Below are positions 15,783 through 28,157 of a DNA stretch of 64,000 bases, piece by piece. Made by a program: the position numbers and the translations under genes. The notes under the pieces were generated by a model. The model was not told the DNA's origin. It saw nothing but the letters and a program-made list of their open reading frames with translations, and made no database searches. This DNA is from Acanthamoeba castellanii str. Neff. Taxonomy: Eukaryota; Discosea; Longamoebia; Acanthamoebidae. Position 1 is the stretch's first letter, and each line of letters opens with the position of its first letter. The DNA is taken from the NCBI RefSeq assembly GCF_000313135.1, contig NW_004457442.1, forward strand, positions 350,736 through 414,735, in the 5' to 3' direction.

Positions 15783-18700
15783 ATGTCTGCCAAGGCCATC
15801 AGAGAGTACCATGGTAAGAACATCCTGGCGCGCCACCTCAAGGAGCGATCCAAGGGCCAGTTCCTTCTGGACAACAAGCGCGTCCATGTGTCGCCGCAAT
15901 CGCCGGCCGCTTCGCCCATCAAGGCCGTCCTCGAGCAGCACCCGTGGCTGGTGACCGACAAGCTCGTCGTCAAGCCGGATCAGCTGATCAAGAGGCGCGG
16001 AAAGTCGGGGCTCATCAAGCTCAACGCCACGTGGGAGGAGTGCGAGCAGTGGCTCCAGGAGAGGCGCAGCAAGGAGGTGCGTCCCGCAGTGTAGATTCAT
16101 TCAATGTCGATATCGATTTCCCATTTCTTTTTATATTACGGGCGCATTAACTGACCCTCTTTTTCTCCCTGCACTACCAGGTCGATGTGGAAGGTGTCAA
16201 GGGAGTGCTCGAGTACTTTGTGGTGGAGCCGTTCGTGCCCCACGAGGCTTCGGATGAGTACTACCTGGCCATCCGTTCGGGTCGCGATGGCGACGAGATT
16301 CTCTTCCATCACGAAGGTGGCGTTGACGTCGGTGATGTCGATTCCAAGGCCCTCGTACGCTGCCCCGACACTTGCTTTTGCTCTTGCAGAGCGACGTTGC
16401 TAATCTCTTTTTTCAATCGCTACTTTTTACATTTCTTAGAAAGTGATGGTTGAGGTCGACGAGAGCGTGAGCGTTGACACTGTGCGCAGCAAGCTGCTCA
16501 CGAGCGAGACCATTCCCGCCGAGCGCAGGGAGCTGTTGGCCGAGTTCATCGCCCTTCTGCACGCCATCTACGTTGATCTCCACTTCACTTACCTCGAGAT
16601 CAACCCGCTCGTCGTGGTACGTCACCACACCTCAACCGCTGGCGGCCGGTGTGATGTGCCATGGTCAGCTCAGCTGACACCTCTCTGGTTTCGCGTGTCC
16701 AGGTCGGCAACAACGTTCACGTGCTTGACTTGGCCGCCAGGCTCGACCAGACTGCCTACTTCGAGTGCCACAAGGGCTGGGGCGAGATCGAGTTCCCGCC
16801 GCCCTTCGGCAGGCCTCTGCTCGAGGAGGAGCGCTACATCCAGGAGCTCGACTCCAAGACCGGCGCGTCCCTCAAGCTGACCGTGCTCAACCCCAACGGT
16901 CGCATCTGGACCATGGTCGCCGGCGGTGGCGCCTCCGTCGTCTACGCCGACACCCTGTCCGATCTGGGCATGGCCAATGAGGTGTGCAACTACGGTGAGT
17001 ACTCGGGCGACCCCACTGAGTCGCTCACCTTCGAGTACGCCAAGACGATCCTCTCCCTCATGACCAAGGGCGAGCCCATCCAGGGCGGCAAGGTAACGGC
17101 CTCGTTCGTTAATTCAGTACAGCCACCCGCGTTGTACTAACCCGGGCTGTTTTCCGCTTTGGGGCTAGGTGCTCATCATTGGCGGTGGTATTGCCAACTT
17201 CACCGACGTGGCGGAGACATTCAAGGGTATCGTCAAGGCCATCAGGCACTTCCAGGAGCGCCTCAGGATGCACAAGGTCAAGATCTACGTGCGCAGGGGT
17301 GGTCCCAACTACCAGGAGGGCCTCCGCTCCATGCGGGAGAGCGTCGAGGGCATGGTGCGTTCCTTCCTCCCTCTCCATCACGTTAGCGCCAACCGCCATG
17401 CGCAGCAGCAGCAGCACGCAAAGCAGCTCTTCGTCTTAGACTATCAATGAGACGAAGAGAAGAGAAATCGCGTGCAAGATCGAAGGGTGTTCAAAATGCT
17501 TGCTCCTCTTCGGGGGATTCGGTTTAACTGAGACTTGAATCGCCTGTGGGGAGTGAGTGCCATCAAACTCCCACATTCCATTTCTTATTTTTCCTTTCTC
17601 TTCTTTCTTTCCTTCCTCCCACTGTGAGACTGACATGCCTTCTCCGTACAGCAAATTCCCATCGTCGTGTCCGGCCCCGAGACCCACATGACCGCCATTT
17701 GCCAGCTGGCCATCGATGACCTGAAGAGCGCCATTGAGGGCGGCGAGGCCTCCAGGTACTAATCACCACATGCTCGCGCGTATGCAGCGCAGCCCGATCT
17801 AACTCGTGGGTGGGCGTACCAATTTCTTGCACGCAGCATGACCCGCAACAAGAGCTGGGGCAACCTCGAGGCGGCTGAAAGCCCCGAGCTGCAGTTCAGC
17901 CCCCAGGCTCCTCCCGCCGACGGCCCCAAGCAGCCCGTCACGGTCTCGATCGCCGACGGTCTCCCCACCGACGAGAGCCGCACTCTTGCCCAGTCGCAGG
18001 GTGCCTACGCCCAGCACAAGCCCGTCCACACCCTCTTCAGCAGCGAGACCCGTGCTGTCGTGTACGGCATGCACCCCGTCGCCGTGCAGTCCATGCTCGA
18101 CTTCGACCACCTGTGCGGCCGCAAGCAGCCCTCGGTGTCGGCCATCGTCTACCCGTTCGCCGGTGCGCACTACCGCAAGTTCTTCTGGGGCTCCCAGGAG
18201 ATCATGATCTCCGTCATGCCCTCGCTCGCCGAGATCTTCGCCAAGAACCCCTCCAGCAAGCTCGACACGCTGGTGAACTTTGCCTCGTGCCGCTCGGTCT
18301 ATGAGTCAACCAAGGAGGCCCTGGCTATCCCCAACATCAAGACCATCGCCATCATTGCCGAGGGCGTGCCGGAGAGGCGCACGCTCCAGCTCATCAAGCT
18401 CGCCGAGACCAGGCCCGAGGCGGCCGGCGGCCGCGTGACCATCATTGGTCCGGCCACCGTCGGCGGAATCAAGCCCGGCTGCTTCCGTATCGGTAACACT
18501 GGTGGTCGTCTGGACAACGTGCTGGCCAGCAAGCTCTACCGACCCGGCAGCGTCGCCTACGTGTCCCGATCCGGTGGTCTGTCGAACGAGCTCAACAACA
18601 TCGTCTCGCGAAACACCAACGGCGTCTACGAGGGTATTGCCATCGGCGGCGATCGCTACCCTGGCACCACCTTCATGGACCACCTCCTCCGATTCCAGGT

Positions 18701-20764
18701 AAGTCGCGCGCGTCCGAATTGCGTCGTAGATGCAGAGTGCATTGTGCTCATCATTTTCACTACAGGCTGATCCGGGCGTGAAGATGATGGTCCTGCTGGG
18801 TGAGGTCGGCGGCACTGAGGAGTACAAGGTGTGCGAGGCCCTCAAGAACGGCACCATCACCAAGCCCATCGTGGCCTGGTGCCTGGGCACGTGCGCCAAG
18901 ATGTTCCCCACCGAGGTCCAGTTCGGTCACGCCGGCGCCTGCGCCCACTCCGACCTGGAGACCGCCGACGCCAAGATCCGCGCGCTCACCGAGGCCGGCG
19001 CCCACGTCCCCTCGTCCTTCAATGAGATCGCCACCCTCATCAACAAGGTCTACACCGATCTCGTCCAGAAGGGCGTCATCGTCGTCGGCAAGGAGCCCCC
19101 TCCGCCCAAGGTACCATCCCGTTCATCTCTCCCTCACCTTCAGCATCAACCACCGCACAACTGAGAACTCGATGCATCCTGGCCATGATGCATCGAGGGG
19201 TTTTATAGTGCAACAGCGAAATATCTACACTTACCTGAATCAGATCGTGTGAAAAAATACGCCAGTGGCCGCTCCAGGCCTTGGAGTACACAAAGCACAC
19301 AGACATTTCTTTTTCCACTCTTACACTTGACTACCACACACACCTCGCGTTGGTTCGCATTCGCTAATCGTCCTGCGTTGGCCTTGTGCGCAGATCCCCG
19401 TGGACTTCGCGTGGGCGAGGAAGCTGGGTCTTATCCGAAAGCCCGCTTCGTTCATCTCCACCATCTCCGACGAGAGAGGCGAGGAGCTCATGTACGCCGG
19501 CATGCCCATTTCCCAGGTCTTCGAGGACGAGATCGGCATCGGCGGCGTCATCTCGCTGCTGTGGTTCAGGAAGAGGCTGCCCCAGTACGCCTGCAAGTTC
19601 ATCGAGATGGTGCTCATGATGACCGCCGACCACGGTCCCGCCGTCGCCGGTACGCGCCCACCACCTCCACCCTCTTTCTTTTTTTTCTCTCTCTGGAAAC
19701 ACGACCACCGCTATATGATGACCACATTATGCACTATATCGAACACCAAACGGTGTTATGAAGGATTTTCTCAGATGAACGTCTGAAACGACGATCGTGT
19801 TCTCTTCTTCCTTTCTTTTTCTCTTCGTTCTTTGCCTTGCATTGATGATGACTTATCACCGGCTTGGCCATCGTGCAGGTGCTCACAACACCATCGTGAC
19901 TGCTCGTGCCGGGCGCGATCTGGTGTCTTCGCTCTGCTCGGGTCTCCTCACCGTCGGTCCCCGTTTCGGTGGTGCCGTGGACGGTGCGGCCAAGACCTTC
20001 TCGTGGGGTTACGACACTGGCCTCAGGTACACACCGACCTCTCCCCCCCATAAATATGGTCTAAATCCTACTCGTCACCCGCCACTCACGTTCTTCTTCA
20101 TCTTCGTCAACACAGCCCCTTCGAGTTCGTCGAGGAGATGCGCAAGAGGAAGGAGCTGATCGCTGGTATCGGCCACAAGGTCAAGTCCATCCACAACCCT
20201 GGTACGTGCCACCCACCACTACCCACCACTCAACGCTGTCGCCTCAGCAATGCCCACTTTTTCTCATCGCATCGTGTGTGTTTGTGTGCGTCACGCGCAG
20301 ACAAGAGAGTGACGATCCTCAAGGAGTTCGCCCTCAAGCACTTCCCCGCCCACCCGGTGCTGGACTACGCCCTCGAGGTTGAGGTGCTCACCACCAAGAA
20401 GAAGCCCAACCTCATCTTCAACGTCGACGGCTGCATCGGCTGCTGCTTCGTCGATCTGCTCAGGCACTGCGGCGCCTTCGCTCCCGAAGAGGTACGTTTC
20501 ATCCGTGTGTCGTGTCGTTGGTCGTGTCGTGTCGTGTCGTGTCGGGGCGCCAAACGATGTCGACAGCTAATGTTATGATTGCAGGCTGAGGACTACCTGA
20601 AGAACGGATTCTTGAACGGTCTGTTCGTGCTGGGTAGGAGCATCGGTTTCATTGGCCACTTCCTCGACCAGACCAGGCTCCAGGAGGGACTCTACAGGCA
20701 CCCGACGGACGACATCTTCTACATGACCACGTCGGGTCCCGACCAGTCGGTTGTTCCCCTCTAA
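15783..20764 (+). CDS. ACLY: ATP-citrate lyase, full-length fused form
   Basis: Cytosolic enzyme making acetyl-CoA and oxaloacetate from citrate, CoA and ATP. ATG 15783 ([19 protein letters not shown]), stop TAA 20762-20764, at least ten introns. Domain order is that of the single-chain animal enzyme: ATP-grasp citrate-binding part (LEINPLVVV near 16600, [14 protein letters not shown] near 16915), CoA-binding and ligase part ([13 protein letters not shown] near 18575), the catalytic phosphohistidine loop [12 protein letters not shown] near 18920, and the citrate-synthase-like C-terminus ([41 protein letters not shown]). Plants and many fungi split the enzyme into two genes; here it is one. 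The His of GHAGA and the GIGH motif are intact. The intron at about 19111-19393 carries a perfect hairpin. Confidence 0.97.
19168..19197. repeat. 11-bp inverted repeat in ACLY intron
   Basis: CTCGATGCATC at 19168-19178 and its exact complement GATGCATCGAG at 19187-19197 are separated by 8 bases. It lies inside the intron after the exon ending GKEPPPPK. Confidence 0.9.
20513..20544. repeat. (GTCGT)n intronic repeat
   Basis: About six GTCGT units in an intron near the 3' end of ACLY. Confidence 0.85.
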
Positions 20765-21174
20765 ACAGGCAACCGCGCGCACTCTACACCAACGTCATGA
20801 TGATGATCATCACCCCCTTTTTTTATGATCATTATTTACATACCGCCACGAACACATCCGAGGAGAGAGACAGAGAGGCCAATTTTGAGGAGATGCCGCC
20901 CAGGCACACAACACACTTGCACAGCGCTTGCCACAATAAAGAACGATACCCACAGCGCTGCACTACACGCACACGCAGCTTCCAGGCCCTCCATGAAGGC
21001 CATCATTCGCGATCTCTTCACCAGCGATGTTGGTTGCAGATGGCAGGAGTGAGTGCAGACAGAGTAATGGATGATGGAAATGCCAGCACGCACGCACTCG
21101 CACTCACACGACAGCTCACGCTCAAGGCTGTCGGATACGGGAAGGGGCGGGCAGGGCTAGCCCCCATGGTTGTT
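20765..21174. other. intergenic region upstream of 5S rRNA
   Basis: Holds the ACLY 3' untranslated region and the 5S upstream region. An eight-base copy of the 5S 5' end, GGATACGG, occurs at 21133-21140, 42 bases before the gene. No protein gene is evident. Confidence 0.6.
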
Positions 21175-21294
21175 GGATACGGCCATACTGCGTTCAGAAA
21201 GCACCGCTTCCCATCCGAACAGCGAAGTTAAGCTACGCCAGGCGGTGCTAGTACTGGGGTGGGCGACCACCCGGGAATCCACCGTGCCGTATCC
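21175..21294 (+). rRNA. 5S ribosomal RNA
   Basis: 120-nt 5S rRNA. The terminal helix is perfect: GGATACGGC (21175-21183) pairs with GCCGTATCC (21286-21294). The universal core CCATCCGAACAGCGAAGTTAAGC is present at about 21211-21233. The pol III internal control region includes GTACTGGGGTGGGCGACC. A TTTT run at 21300-21303 is the likely pol III terminator. It sits alone between two pol II genes, so this copy is dispersed rather than part of an rDNA array. The sequence closely resembles the Acanthamoeba 5S as I remember it. Confidence 0.96.
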
Positions 21295-21303
21295 TCTTAT
21301 TTT
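21295..21303 (+). terminator. pol III T-run terminator of 5S
   Basis: TTTT at 21300-21303, six bases after the 3' end of the 5S terminal helix. Confidence 0.6.
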
Positions 21304-21410
21304 GCAGGCTTAACCCCCCCCCACTCGTCCTCTTTCTGCAACACTCCATTAAAAACTTTTAAATTCTTCTTGGAAAGCATCTTTTCTTCAGGGCTAAAAC
21401 GATCGGCAAC

Positions 21411-23514
21411 ATGAAGTGAGTACCTCCTCAAATTTGGTCAACGAAGACGCCCTCCATCTTGCGTGTCTAAGAGGACACCACGTAAACGAGGCAGGTTGCT
21501 GATCTTCATCAAAATGCAGGTTTTATTTGGAAGATTTGTTGGTGTACTTTCCGTACACTTACATCTACCCGGAGCAGTACTCCTACATGCTCGCCCTCAA
21601 ACGCTCCCTTGATGCCAACGTATGTTCTTCATCAACATTGCAGTTCTCAACTCCATTTATGATTGGTTTAAACCAGTCATCTTTTTTAATCACTTGTAGG
21701 GTCCGTGCGTGCTGGAGATGCCGTCCGGCACGGGCAAGACTGTGTCGCTGCTGTCGCTCATCACGTCCTACCAGCTCGCCCACCCCGAGGTCGGCAAGCT
21801 CGTCTACTGCTCGCGCACCGTGCCCGAGATCGAAAAGGTTCCTACCAACGACCTCCGCCCGTGCCTGCGTGTGCGGTAGTGCGTGTGCGTGTGCTAGAGC
21901 TTACGGTTGGGCGCAGGCGGTTGAGGAACTGCGACGAGTGGTCGCCTATCGCGATCAGGAGCTGGGGGACGATGCGCCCAAGTTCTTGGGACTCGCCCTC
22001 AGCGCCCGGCGCAACCTGTGCATTCACCCGCAGGTGAGCCAGCACACGCAAGGCGTCGTCGTCGATTCCAAATGTCGCGGCCTCACTTCGTCATGGGTCA
22101 GAGCAGAGGTACCGCTCATGTGCGTGTGCGTGTGTCGTGCGTGTCGTGCGATGTGCATTGATGCGCGTGGCTTGTTCGCTTGACTCTCCAGGCGGACAAG
22201 TACAGAGGGCTGCACGAAGAGACGACCGACGGCCAAGGCCGGCGCAGCGTCGGTCCCGTGGAGCTGTGCGACTTCTTCGAAGAATACGAGAAGAACGGAC
22301 GGTGCGTAGTGCACTACCCCTTTTTCTTTTCTTTTCTTCCCCCGGTGCTCTGGGCTTGGTGGCTGGTGGTGGTGGTCAGCTGACTGTGCGGGCCACTGCG
22401 CAGGGACGTGCTCTTGAACGGCGTGTACTCGCTGGGCGACCTGAAGCAGATCGGGAGGGAGCGCGGGTGGTGTCCCTACTTCCTCGCACGGCACCTCATC
22501 AACTTTTCGCACGTCGTCATCTACAGGTGCGGCTGCGACTGCCGCTCTCAACCGTTGGTTGCCTTGCGTTGAGAGAGAGAGAGAGAGAGAGAAGGCCAAG
22601 ACTGACTCACATCTTGTGGTGTTCGCGTGTTGGGTGGGTGGTGGCCCAGCTACCAGTACATCATCGACCCCAAGATCTCGGACCTGGTCTCGAAAGAGTT
22701 CAAGAAGAACTCCATCGTCGTGTTCGACGAGGCGCACAACATCGGTAGCTCTCTGTCCACACCACTGCTAACAATAATAATATTCTTCTTCTTTTTCTTT
22801 TTCTTTTATTGTTGTTTTGTTGTTATTATTCTATTATTCGTGTTATTATTAACGCGTTGAGGTCTGACGTCGTCAACTGGCCGCCAGACAATGTGTGCAT
22901 CGATGCGCTTAGCGTCAACATTGACAAGCGAATCCTCGGCGCATCGGCCAGAAGCGTGAAGAACCTTTCCACGAACATCACCAGGTGAGGCTCATTCCTC
23001 GGCATCAAGCGCGGTGTGTAGTGCGTGCCCCGCGCGATGTAGGCTCTTCTCACGTGCGGCGGCGACGCATTCAGAATCAAAGCCACGGACGCGGACAAGC
23101 TCAAGAAGGAGTACAACCGGTTGGTGGAGGGCCTGTCCGGAATCGCGCGCATCGCAGACGAAGCCAAGGCCGATCCAGGTACCAACCTACACGACACGAC
23201 ACACACTTTTCGATCGCTGCTCACTCGTTCCCTTTGTAGTGTTGCCTGACGATGTCATCCAGGAGGTGATTCCGGCCAACATCCGCAAGGCGGAGGACTT
23301 CATCGACCTGCTCAAGCGGTTCCTTCAGTACCTCCAGGCGCGGCTCAACACCAAGCAGGTGATCAGCGAACCGCCGCTCGCCTTTCTACAGAGCTGCCAG
23401 GAGGCCACCAAGATCGTACCCAAAACACTGCGGTACCTCACTGCGCCTTACCAGTCGCACCAGGATTGTATTCTGAGCGGTTGTGTGTGTGTGTCGTGTG
23501 TCGTGTGTCGTGTG

Positions 23515-23557
<43 letters not shown>

Positions 23558-24601
23558 GTCGTGTGTCGTGTGCAGATTCTGCGCTGGTAGGCTCTCGTCG
23601 CTGCTTAGGGCGCTGGAGATATCGGACACAGCGGAGTACCAGCCCCTCGGCGTGGTGTGCGACTTTGCCACTCTCCTCGGGACCTACCAGAAGGGCTTCT
23701 CCCTCATCATCGAACCTCGAAGTGACGAAGGTGCACCCGCCTCCCTCCCCATTCACGCCTGCCCCGTTCCGTTTGTTTGCTTCCCCTCACAACCATCACA
23801 ACCATCACACGACACACGACATGTACGACACAGAGGTGGAGAACAACACAATCCTGCAGTACACGTGCCTCGACGCATCGATCGCCATGCAGCCCATCAT
23901 CCGCCGCTTCCGGTCGGTGGTGATCACCTCGGGGTACCCATTCTCTATGCTACGCTACGCTCCGCTTCAGGGTCCGGGGCTGCTGCTCTGACAATGATCG
24001 GGTCCGACTCCCCGTAGGACCCTGTCTCCGCTGGACATGTACCCACGCATGCTCAACTTTATGCCGGTCGTCACCGAGCGGCTCGGAATGAGTTTGAACC
24101 GGTACGTGAGTCCCCCATCCACGCGCCCTGCCATGTGCAGCGCACGGGCTGCTCACTGTGCGTGGTGTGTGCGGCGCGTGCTGTTCAGTGCGTGCGTGTG
24201 TCCGTTGATTGTGACGCGAGGCAGCGATCAGGAGGTGATCAGCACCAAATTCGAAGGCCGCAGGGATCCCTCCGTGCTGCGCAACTACGGCGCGCTCCTG
24301 CTCCAGTTCACCACCGTCGTGCCCGACGGCATGGGCACGTCACCCCCCCCCCCCAAACGCATTCCACACATTTCACATTCCACATTCCAAAGTGGTGGCT
24401 GACCTCCTGGTCGGCGTAGTGTGCTTCTTCCCGTCGTACCGGTACATGGAGGAGACGGTGTCGGTCTGGGACGAGATCGGCATCCTGCGGCAGGTGGTGC
24501 AGCACAAGCTCCTCTTCGTGGAGACGCCCGACTCGGTGGAGTCCTCCCTCGCGCTCTCCAACTATCGGTACAACACGCAGCACAGCCTCGCTCGCCGTGT
24601 G

Positions 24602-24634
<33 letters not shown>

Positions 24635-25575
24635 GTGTGTGTGTGTGTGTCGTGTGTCGTGCGGCTGTTGATTGACTTCTCGCTGTGTTTGGTGCCACAG
24701 GCGCGCATGCGACACGGGCCGAGGGGCGATTCTCTTCTCGGTGGCGCGAGGCAAGATTTCAGAGGGCATCGATTTCGACCATCACTATGGAAGGCACGAC
24801 ACGCACAACACGACACGACACGCACACGACACACGACACCTGTGCACATCGCACGAGCTGACCACACCGCACACGCGCACACAGGTGTGTGATCCTGTTT
24901 GGCATTCCCTACATGAACACGCAGAGCAGGATACTGCGGGCTCGCTTGGAGTTCCTGCGCGACAACTACCAGATCCAGGAGGCCGAGTTCCTCACCTTTG
25001 ACGCCATGCGCACTGCCGCGCAGTGCGTGGGTCGAGTCATCCGCGGCAAAAAGGACTACGGCATCATGGTACACCTCGCCACGTCTGTGTGTCGTGTGTG
25101 TCGTGTGTGTCGTGTGTGTCGCGTGTTGTGTGTTGCCTTGCTCATCATCGACGGACGCGGTTGTCAAGGTGTGGGCCGACAAGCGGTACAATCGACTGGA
25201 CAAGCGGTCGAAGATGCCCCAGTGGGTGTCCGACAACCTGCAGCATTCGCACCTCAACCTCTCCACGGAGATGGTACGACGCCTCGTTCTTCGTTCTTTC
25301 ACGCGTTCTTCTCTTTCGTTCTTGGCTCCGACTGACGCCAACCCGGGCGCGCGCAGGCGGTGAGCTTGGCGCGCACTTTCCTGAAGGAGATGGCGCAGCC
25401 ATTCTCGCTCACGGCGCAGTTGGGCAAGGCGCTGTGGACGCTGGAAATGGTGGAAAAGCAACCCACCAGCAAGAAGCCCACCCACATCGCACTCACAACC
25501 GCTGCCACCTCTCCTTCCTACGAGGGCGACGACCAGCAGCATCCGCCTTCCTCTTCCTCATCCTCATCCACATGA
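21411..25575 (+). CDS. ERCC2: XPD/ERCC2 (Rad3) DNA helicase of TFIIH
   Basis: 5'-3' helicase subunit of TFIIH, acting in nucleotide excision repair and transcription initiation. The first coding exon is only ATGAA (21411-21415), spliced to GTTTTATTTG to give [14 protein letters not shown]. Motifs in order: Walker [13 protein letters not shown] (about 21720), the four Fe-S cysteines in [25 protein letters not shown] and [10 protein letters not shown], then DEAHNI (22725-22742), [13 protein letters not shown] spliced near 23931-24017, [11 protein letters not shown] near 24750 and motif [11 protein letters not shown] near 25020. All catalytic motifs and all four cluster ligands are intact. A Ser-rich tail ends at TGA 25573-25575. 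More than a dozen introns, several packed with TG or CA runs. Confidence 0.97.
23480..23572. repeat. (TG)n / GTGTC microsatellite in XPD intron
   Basis: TG and TGTCG run filling most of an XPD intron up to its 3' splice site. Confidence 0.9.
24597..24661. repeat. (TG)n microsatellite in XPD intron
   Basis: TG-rich run interrupted by TCG in an XPD intron. A CA-rich tract (24795-24885) fills the next intron. Confidence 0.9.
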
Positions 25576-25814
25576 TTTTAAATGCAGAGCTTTTTTGCCC
25601 ATTCAGTAGAGTTACCATTTGGAGGAGCCAGCCTTGGTTTGGTGGCAAAAAAATATAAACTATAAATTGAACCTATCAACAACGCCTGCACGCCGATTTT
25701 CGATCGGTAATCGATAAGCTTTGGGGTTATTTCCCGGATATCTGGTATGTAAGGAACGGAGCTTTGGAGGCACGCAAACCACAACGCAACCAACCATCAC
25801 AAAGTTTGAGAGAG

Positions 25815-26897
25815 ATGAGCGAGACGTGGAAGCAGCCCCTGTCCTACCTTGGCGTGGCCGCCCTCTCCGCCGGCGCTGCCGTGGCCGGCTACCGATACTT
25901 GACCGGCTACCGATACACCACCGTCGTCCCGCCCCCTGCCGCTGCTGCTGCCGTCGTGCCCGCCGTCGTTGATGAATCGACCAACGCTGACGAGATCGAG
26001 CTGGCCTTCAAGGCCGTGCAGAACCACATCTGCCAGTTCCTCGAAGACGAGAGCGGACAGCGCTACAAGGAGGACACGTGGAGCTACGACAAGGGCTCCG
26101 GTGGCGGCATCTCGCGGGTGTGGGAGGCCCTGAGCGACGACGAGCGCCACCTGCTCCTCGAGAAGGGCGGGGTCAACTTCTCGGGCATCCACGGCGCTGC
26201 CATGCCCGACAGCGCCGCTACGCAGTTCAAGATTCCGCCCAACACGGCCTTCAGGGCCACGGGGGTGAGCCTGGTCATACATCCGCGTACGCCCCACGTC
26301 CCCACCATCCATGCCAACATCCGCTACTTCGAGTGTGGGCCGCGGTGGTGGTTCGGGGGCGGCGTCGACGTGACCCCCTACTACGTTAATCGAGAGCGCG
26401 TGGTCGAGTTTCACAAGTTGCTACGCGCGCTGTGCGAGGAGTGGGGCTACAGCTACGAGGCCTTCAAGAAGCAGTGTGATGCCTACTTCCTCAACACGCA
26501 CAGGAAGGAGGCGCGAGGCGTGGGCGGCCTCTTCTTCGACCACCTCACCACCAGCGACGCGCTGCCCAAGAGCAAGAAGGAGATCTGCGACTTCCTGGTG
26601 GCGCTGGGCATGCTCTTCCCGCAGCTCTACGGCCCCTTCATCCACGAGGGCAAGGACAAGGAGGTGACGCCCGAGCAGCGCGAGTTCCAGCTCTACCGCC
26701 GCTCGCGCTACGTCGAGTTCAACCTCCTCCACGACCGAGGCACCAAGTTCGGCCTCCAGTCCGAGGGCCGCGTCGAGTCGATCCTCATGTCCATGCCGCC
26801 GCTGGCCCGATGGAAGTACAACTGGCACCCGGAGGAAGGCACGCCAGAGGCCGAGCTCTATGACATCATCACCCCCAAGGACTGGGCCTCCATGTAG
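25815..26897 (+). CDS. coproporphyrinogen III oxidase (oxygen-dependent)
   Basis: Heme-pathway enzyme that oxidatively decarboxylates coproporphyrinogen III to protoporphyrinogen IX. One uninterrupted exon of 360 codons, unusual in this intron-rich window. The start at 25815 (MSETWKQPLSYLG) is preferred; an in-frame ATG at 25764 would add 17 residues. The N-terminus has a hydrophobic stretch (LGVAALSAGAAVAGY) that may anchor or target it to mitochondria. Family motifs: GVNFSGIHG, HANIRYFEC, RWWFGGGVDVTPYY, RYVEFNLLHDRGTKFGL and ESILMSMPP. The usual FFDD motif reads FFDHL here (near 26535), one acidic residue replaced by His. It converges on eL15. Confidence 0.95.
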   Translation: MSETWKQPLSYLGVAALSAGAAVAGYRYLTGYRYTTVVPPPAAAAAVVPAVVDESTNADEIELAFKAVQNHICQFLEDESGQRYKEDTWSYDKGSGGGISRVWEALSDDERHLLLEKGGVNFSGIHGAAMPDSAATQFKIPPNTAFRATGVSLVIHPRTPHVPTIHANIRYFECGPRWWFGGGVDVTPYYVNRERVVEFHKLLRALCEEWGYSYEAFKKQCDAYFLNTHRKEARGVGGLFFDHLTTSDALPKSKKEICDFLVALGMLFPQLYGPFIHEGKDKEVTPEQREFQLYRRSRYVEFNLLHDRGTKFGLQSEGRVESILMSMPPLARWKYNWHPEEGTPEAELYDIITPKDWASM

Positions 26898-27175
26898 TGT
26901 GTGTATCACGAGACTATATAAGTTCAGGAGCTAAACATCATCTTAACTACAACACGCATCGCACCCCACGCAACACTCACCGCCGCACGACACGCGCGGC
27001 ACTTGGAAGAGCACACGGTGCTCACCGTGTGGAGCTGTGTTGATCTCGTGCAAACAAGGGTTGGGAGAGGGGACAAGAAGATGGATTGAAGAAAGAGACA
27101 ATCTGTGTTGATAGGGGCAACAACAACAAATCCCACCAGGGTGGTTGGAAGCAGCATAAGCTACAACGACGAGGT

Positions 27176-27981
27176 TTAACGGTAACGCCTGAGCGAGACC
27201 TTGTTGTTCCTCTTCCAGACGGCGCGCCTCGAGGGCCTGGACTTGGTGTAGTTGTGACCCTTGCCACGGAGACCCCTGTACTTCTTGCCAGCGGAGGTCA
27301 GACCCCTCATCTCGCGGTGCTTGTGGGTGGGGGCGGCGATCCAGTTCATCTTGGGGTCGCGACGGACGGCCTTGTGGAAGGGATCCACGAGGATGATCTC
27401 GAAGAACTTGAAGGTGGCATCCTATAATCATAATCGCGAAACAAAGTTGTTAATTGCGGCCGGAGATTGACGAATGAATGGAGAATGGGATGTAGCGCAT
27501 ACCTGGGCAACCCAGTAAGAGTTCAGGACGCGGAGGTTGCCGCAGCGACGGCCAGCACGCTCCTCAGCGACGGAACGGAGGGACCTCTGGAACTTGAGGG
27601 CGTTGACACCCTGGGTGGCGGGCTTACCGTGGACGCGACCCTTCCTGATCTTCCTCTTGCGGCCACCACGGCGGACGCGCACTCTGTAGATGACGAAGCC
27701 CTGCTTGGCCTTGTAGCCGAGACGGCGGGCCTTGTCGGGGCGGCTGGGCCTGCTGACGCGCAGAACCATGGGGTACTGCCTGTACTCCCAGCACCTGAGC
27801 CTGGCGAGGAAGCGCATCACGTCGGACTGCTTCTTCCTCCAGAGTTCCTGGACATACTTGTAGGCGCCTGAAGATTACGAAAACACAAATCACACAGTCA
27901 ATCTTCTAACCTTACTCAAGCTCAAAGCCTGGATTTGCTCCACGCATTTACGGAGGGGGAGAGGAGGGTGGCCATACCCAT
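27176..27981 (-). CDS. RPL15: 60S ribosomal protein eL15
   Basis: Large-subunit ribosomal protein, 204 aa, the standard length. Three exons: 27978-27981 (only ATGG), 27503-27867 and 27176-27421. The start codon exon is therefore four bases long, joining to GCGCC to give [17 protein letters not shown]. Conserved blocks: [83 protein letters not shown] and [18 protein letters not shown]. Stop is at 27176-27178. The coding part is complete. Confidence 0.98.
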
Positions 27982-28157
27982 GATGCGATGCGGATAGGGG
28001 AGAAAGAGAGAAAGGATAAGTCTGAAGTGGCCGTGCCCACAAAAAGACGGCCACCAGTTTTTGTCGACTTCGTTTTTTCAATCCCCGCTATTTCCTCTTT
28101 TTTATTTTACATTTTTATTTCTTTTTTAGCGGGAAGAGAAGGGAAGGAGGGCAGTCA

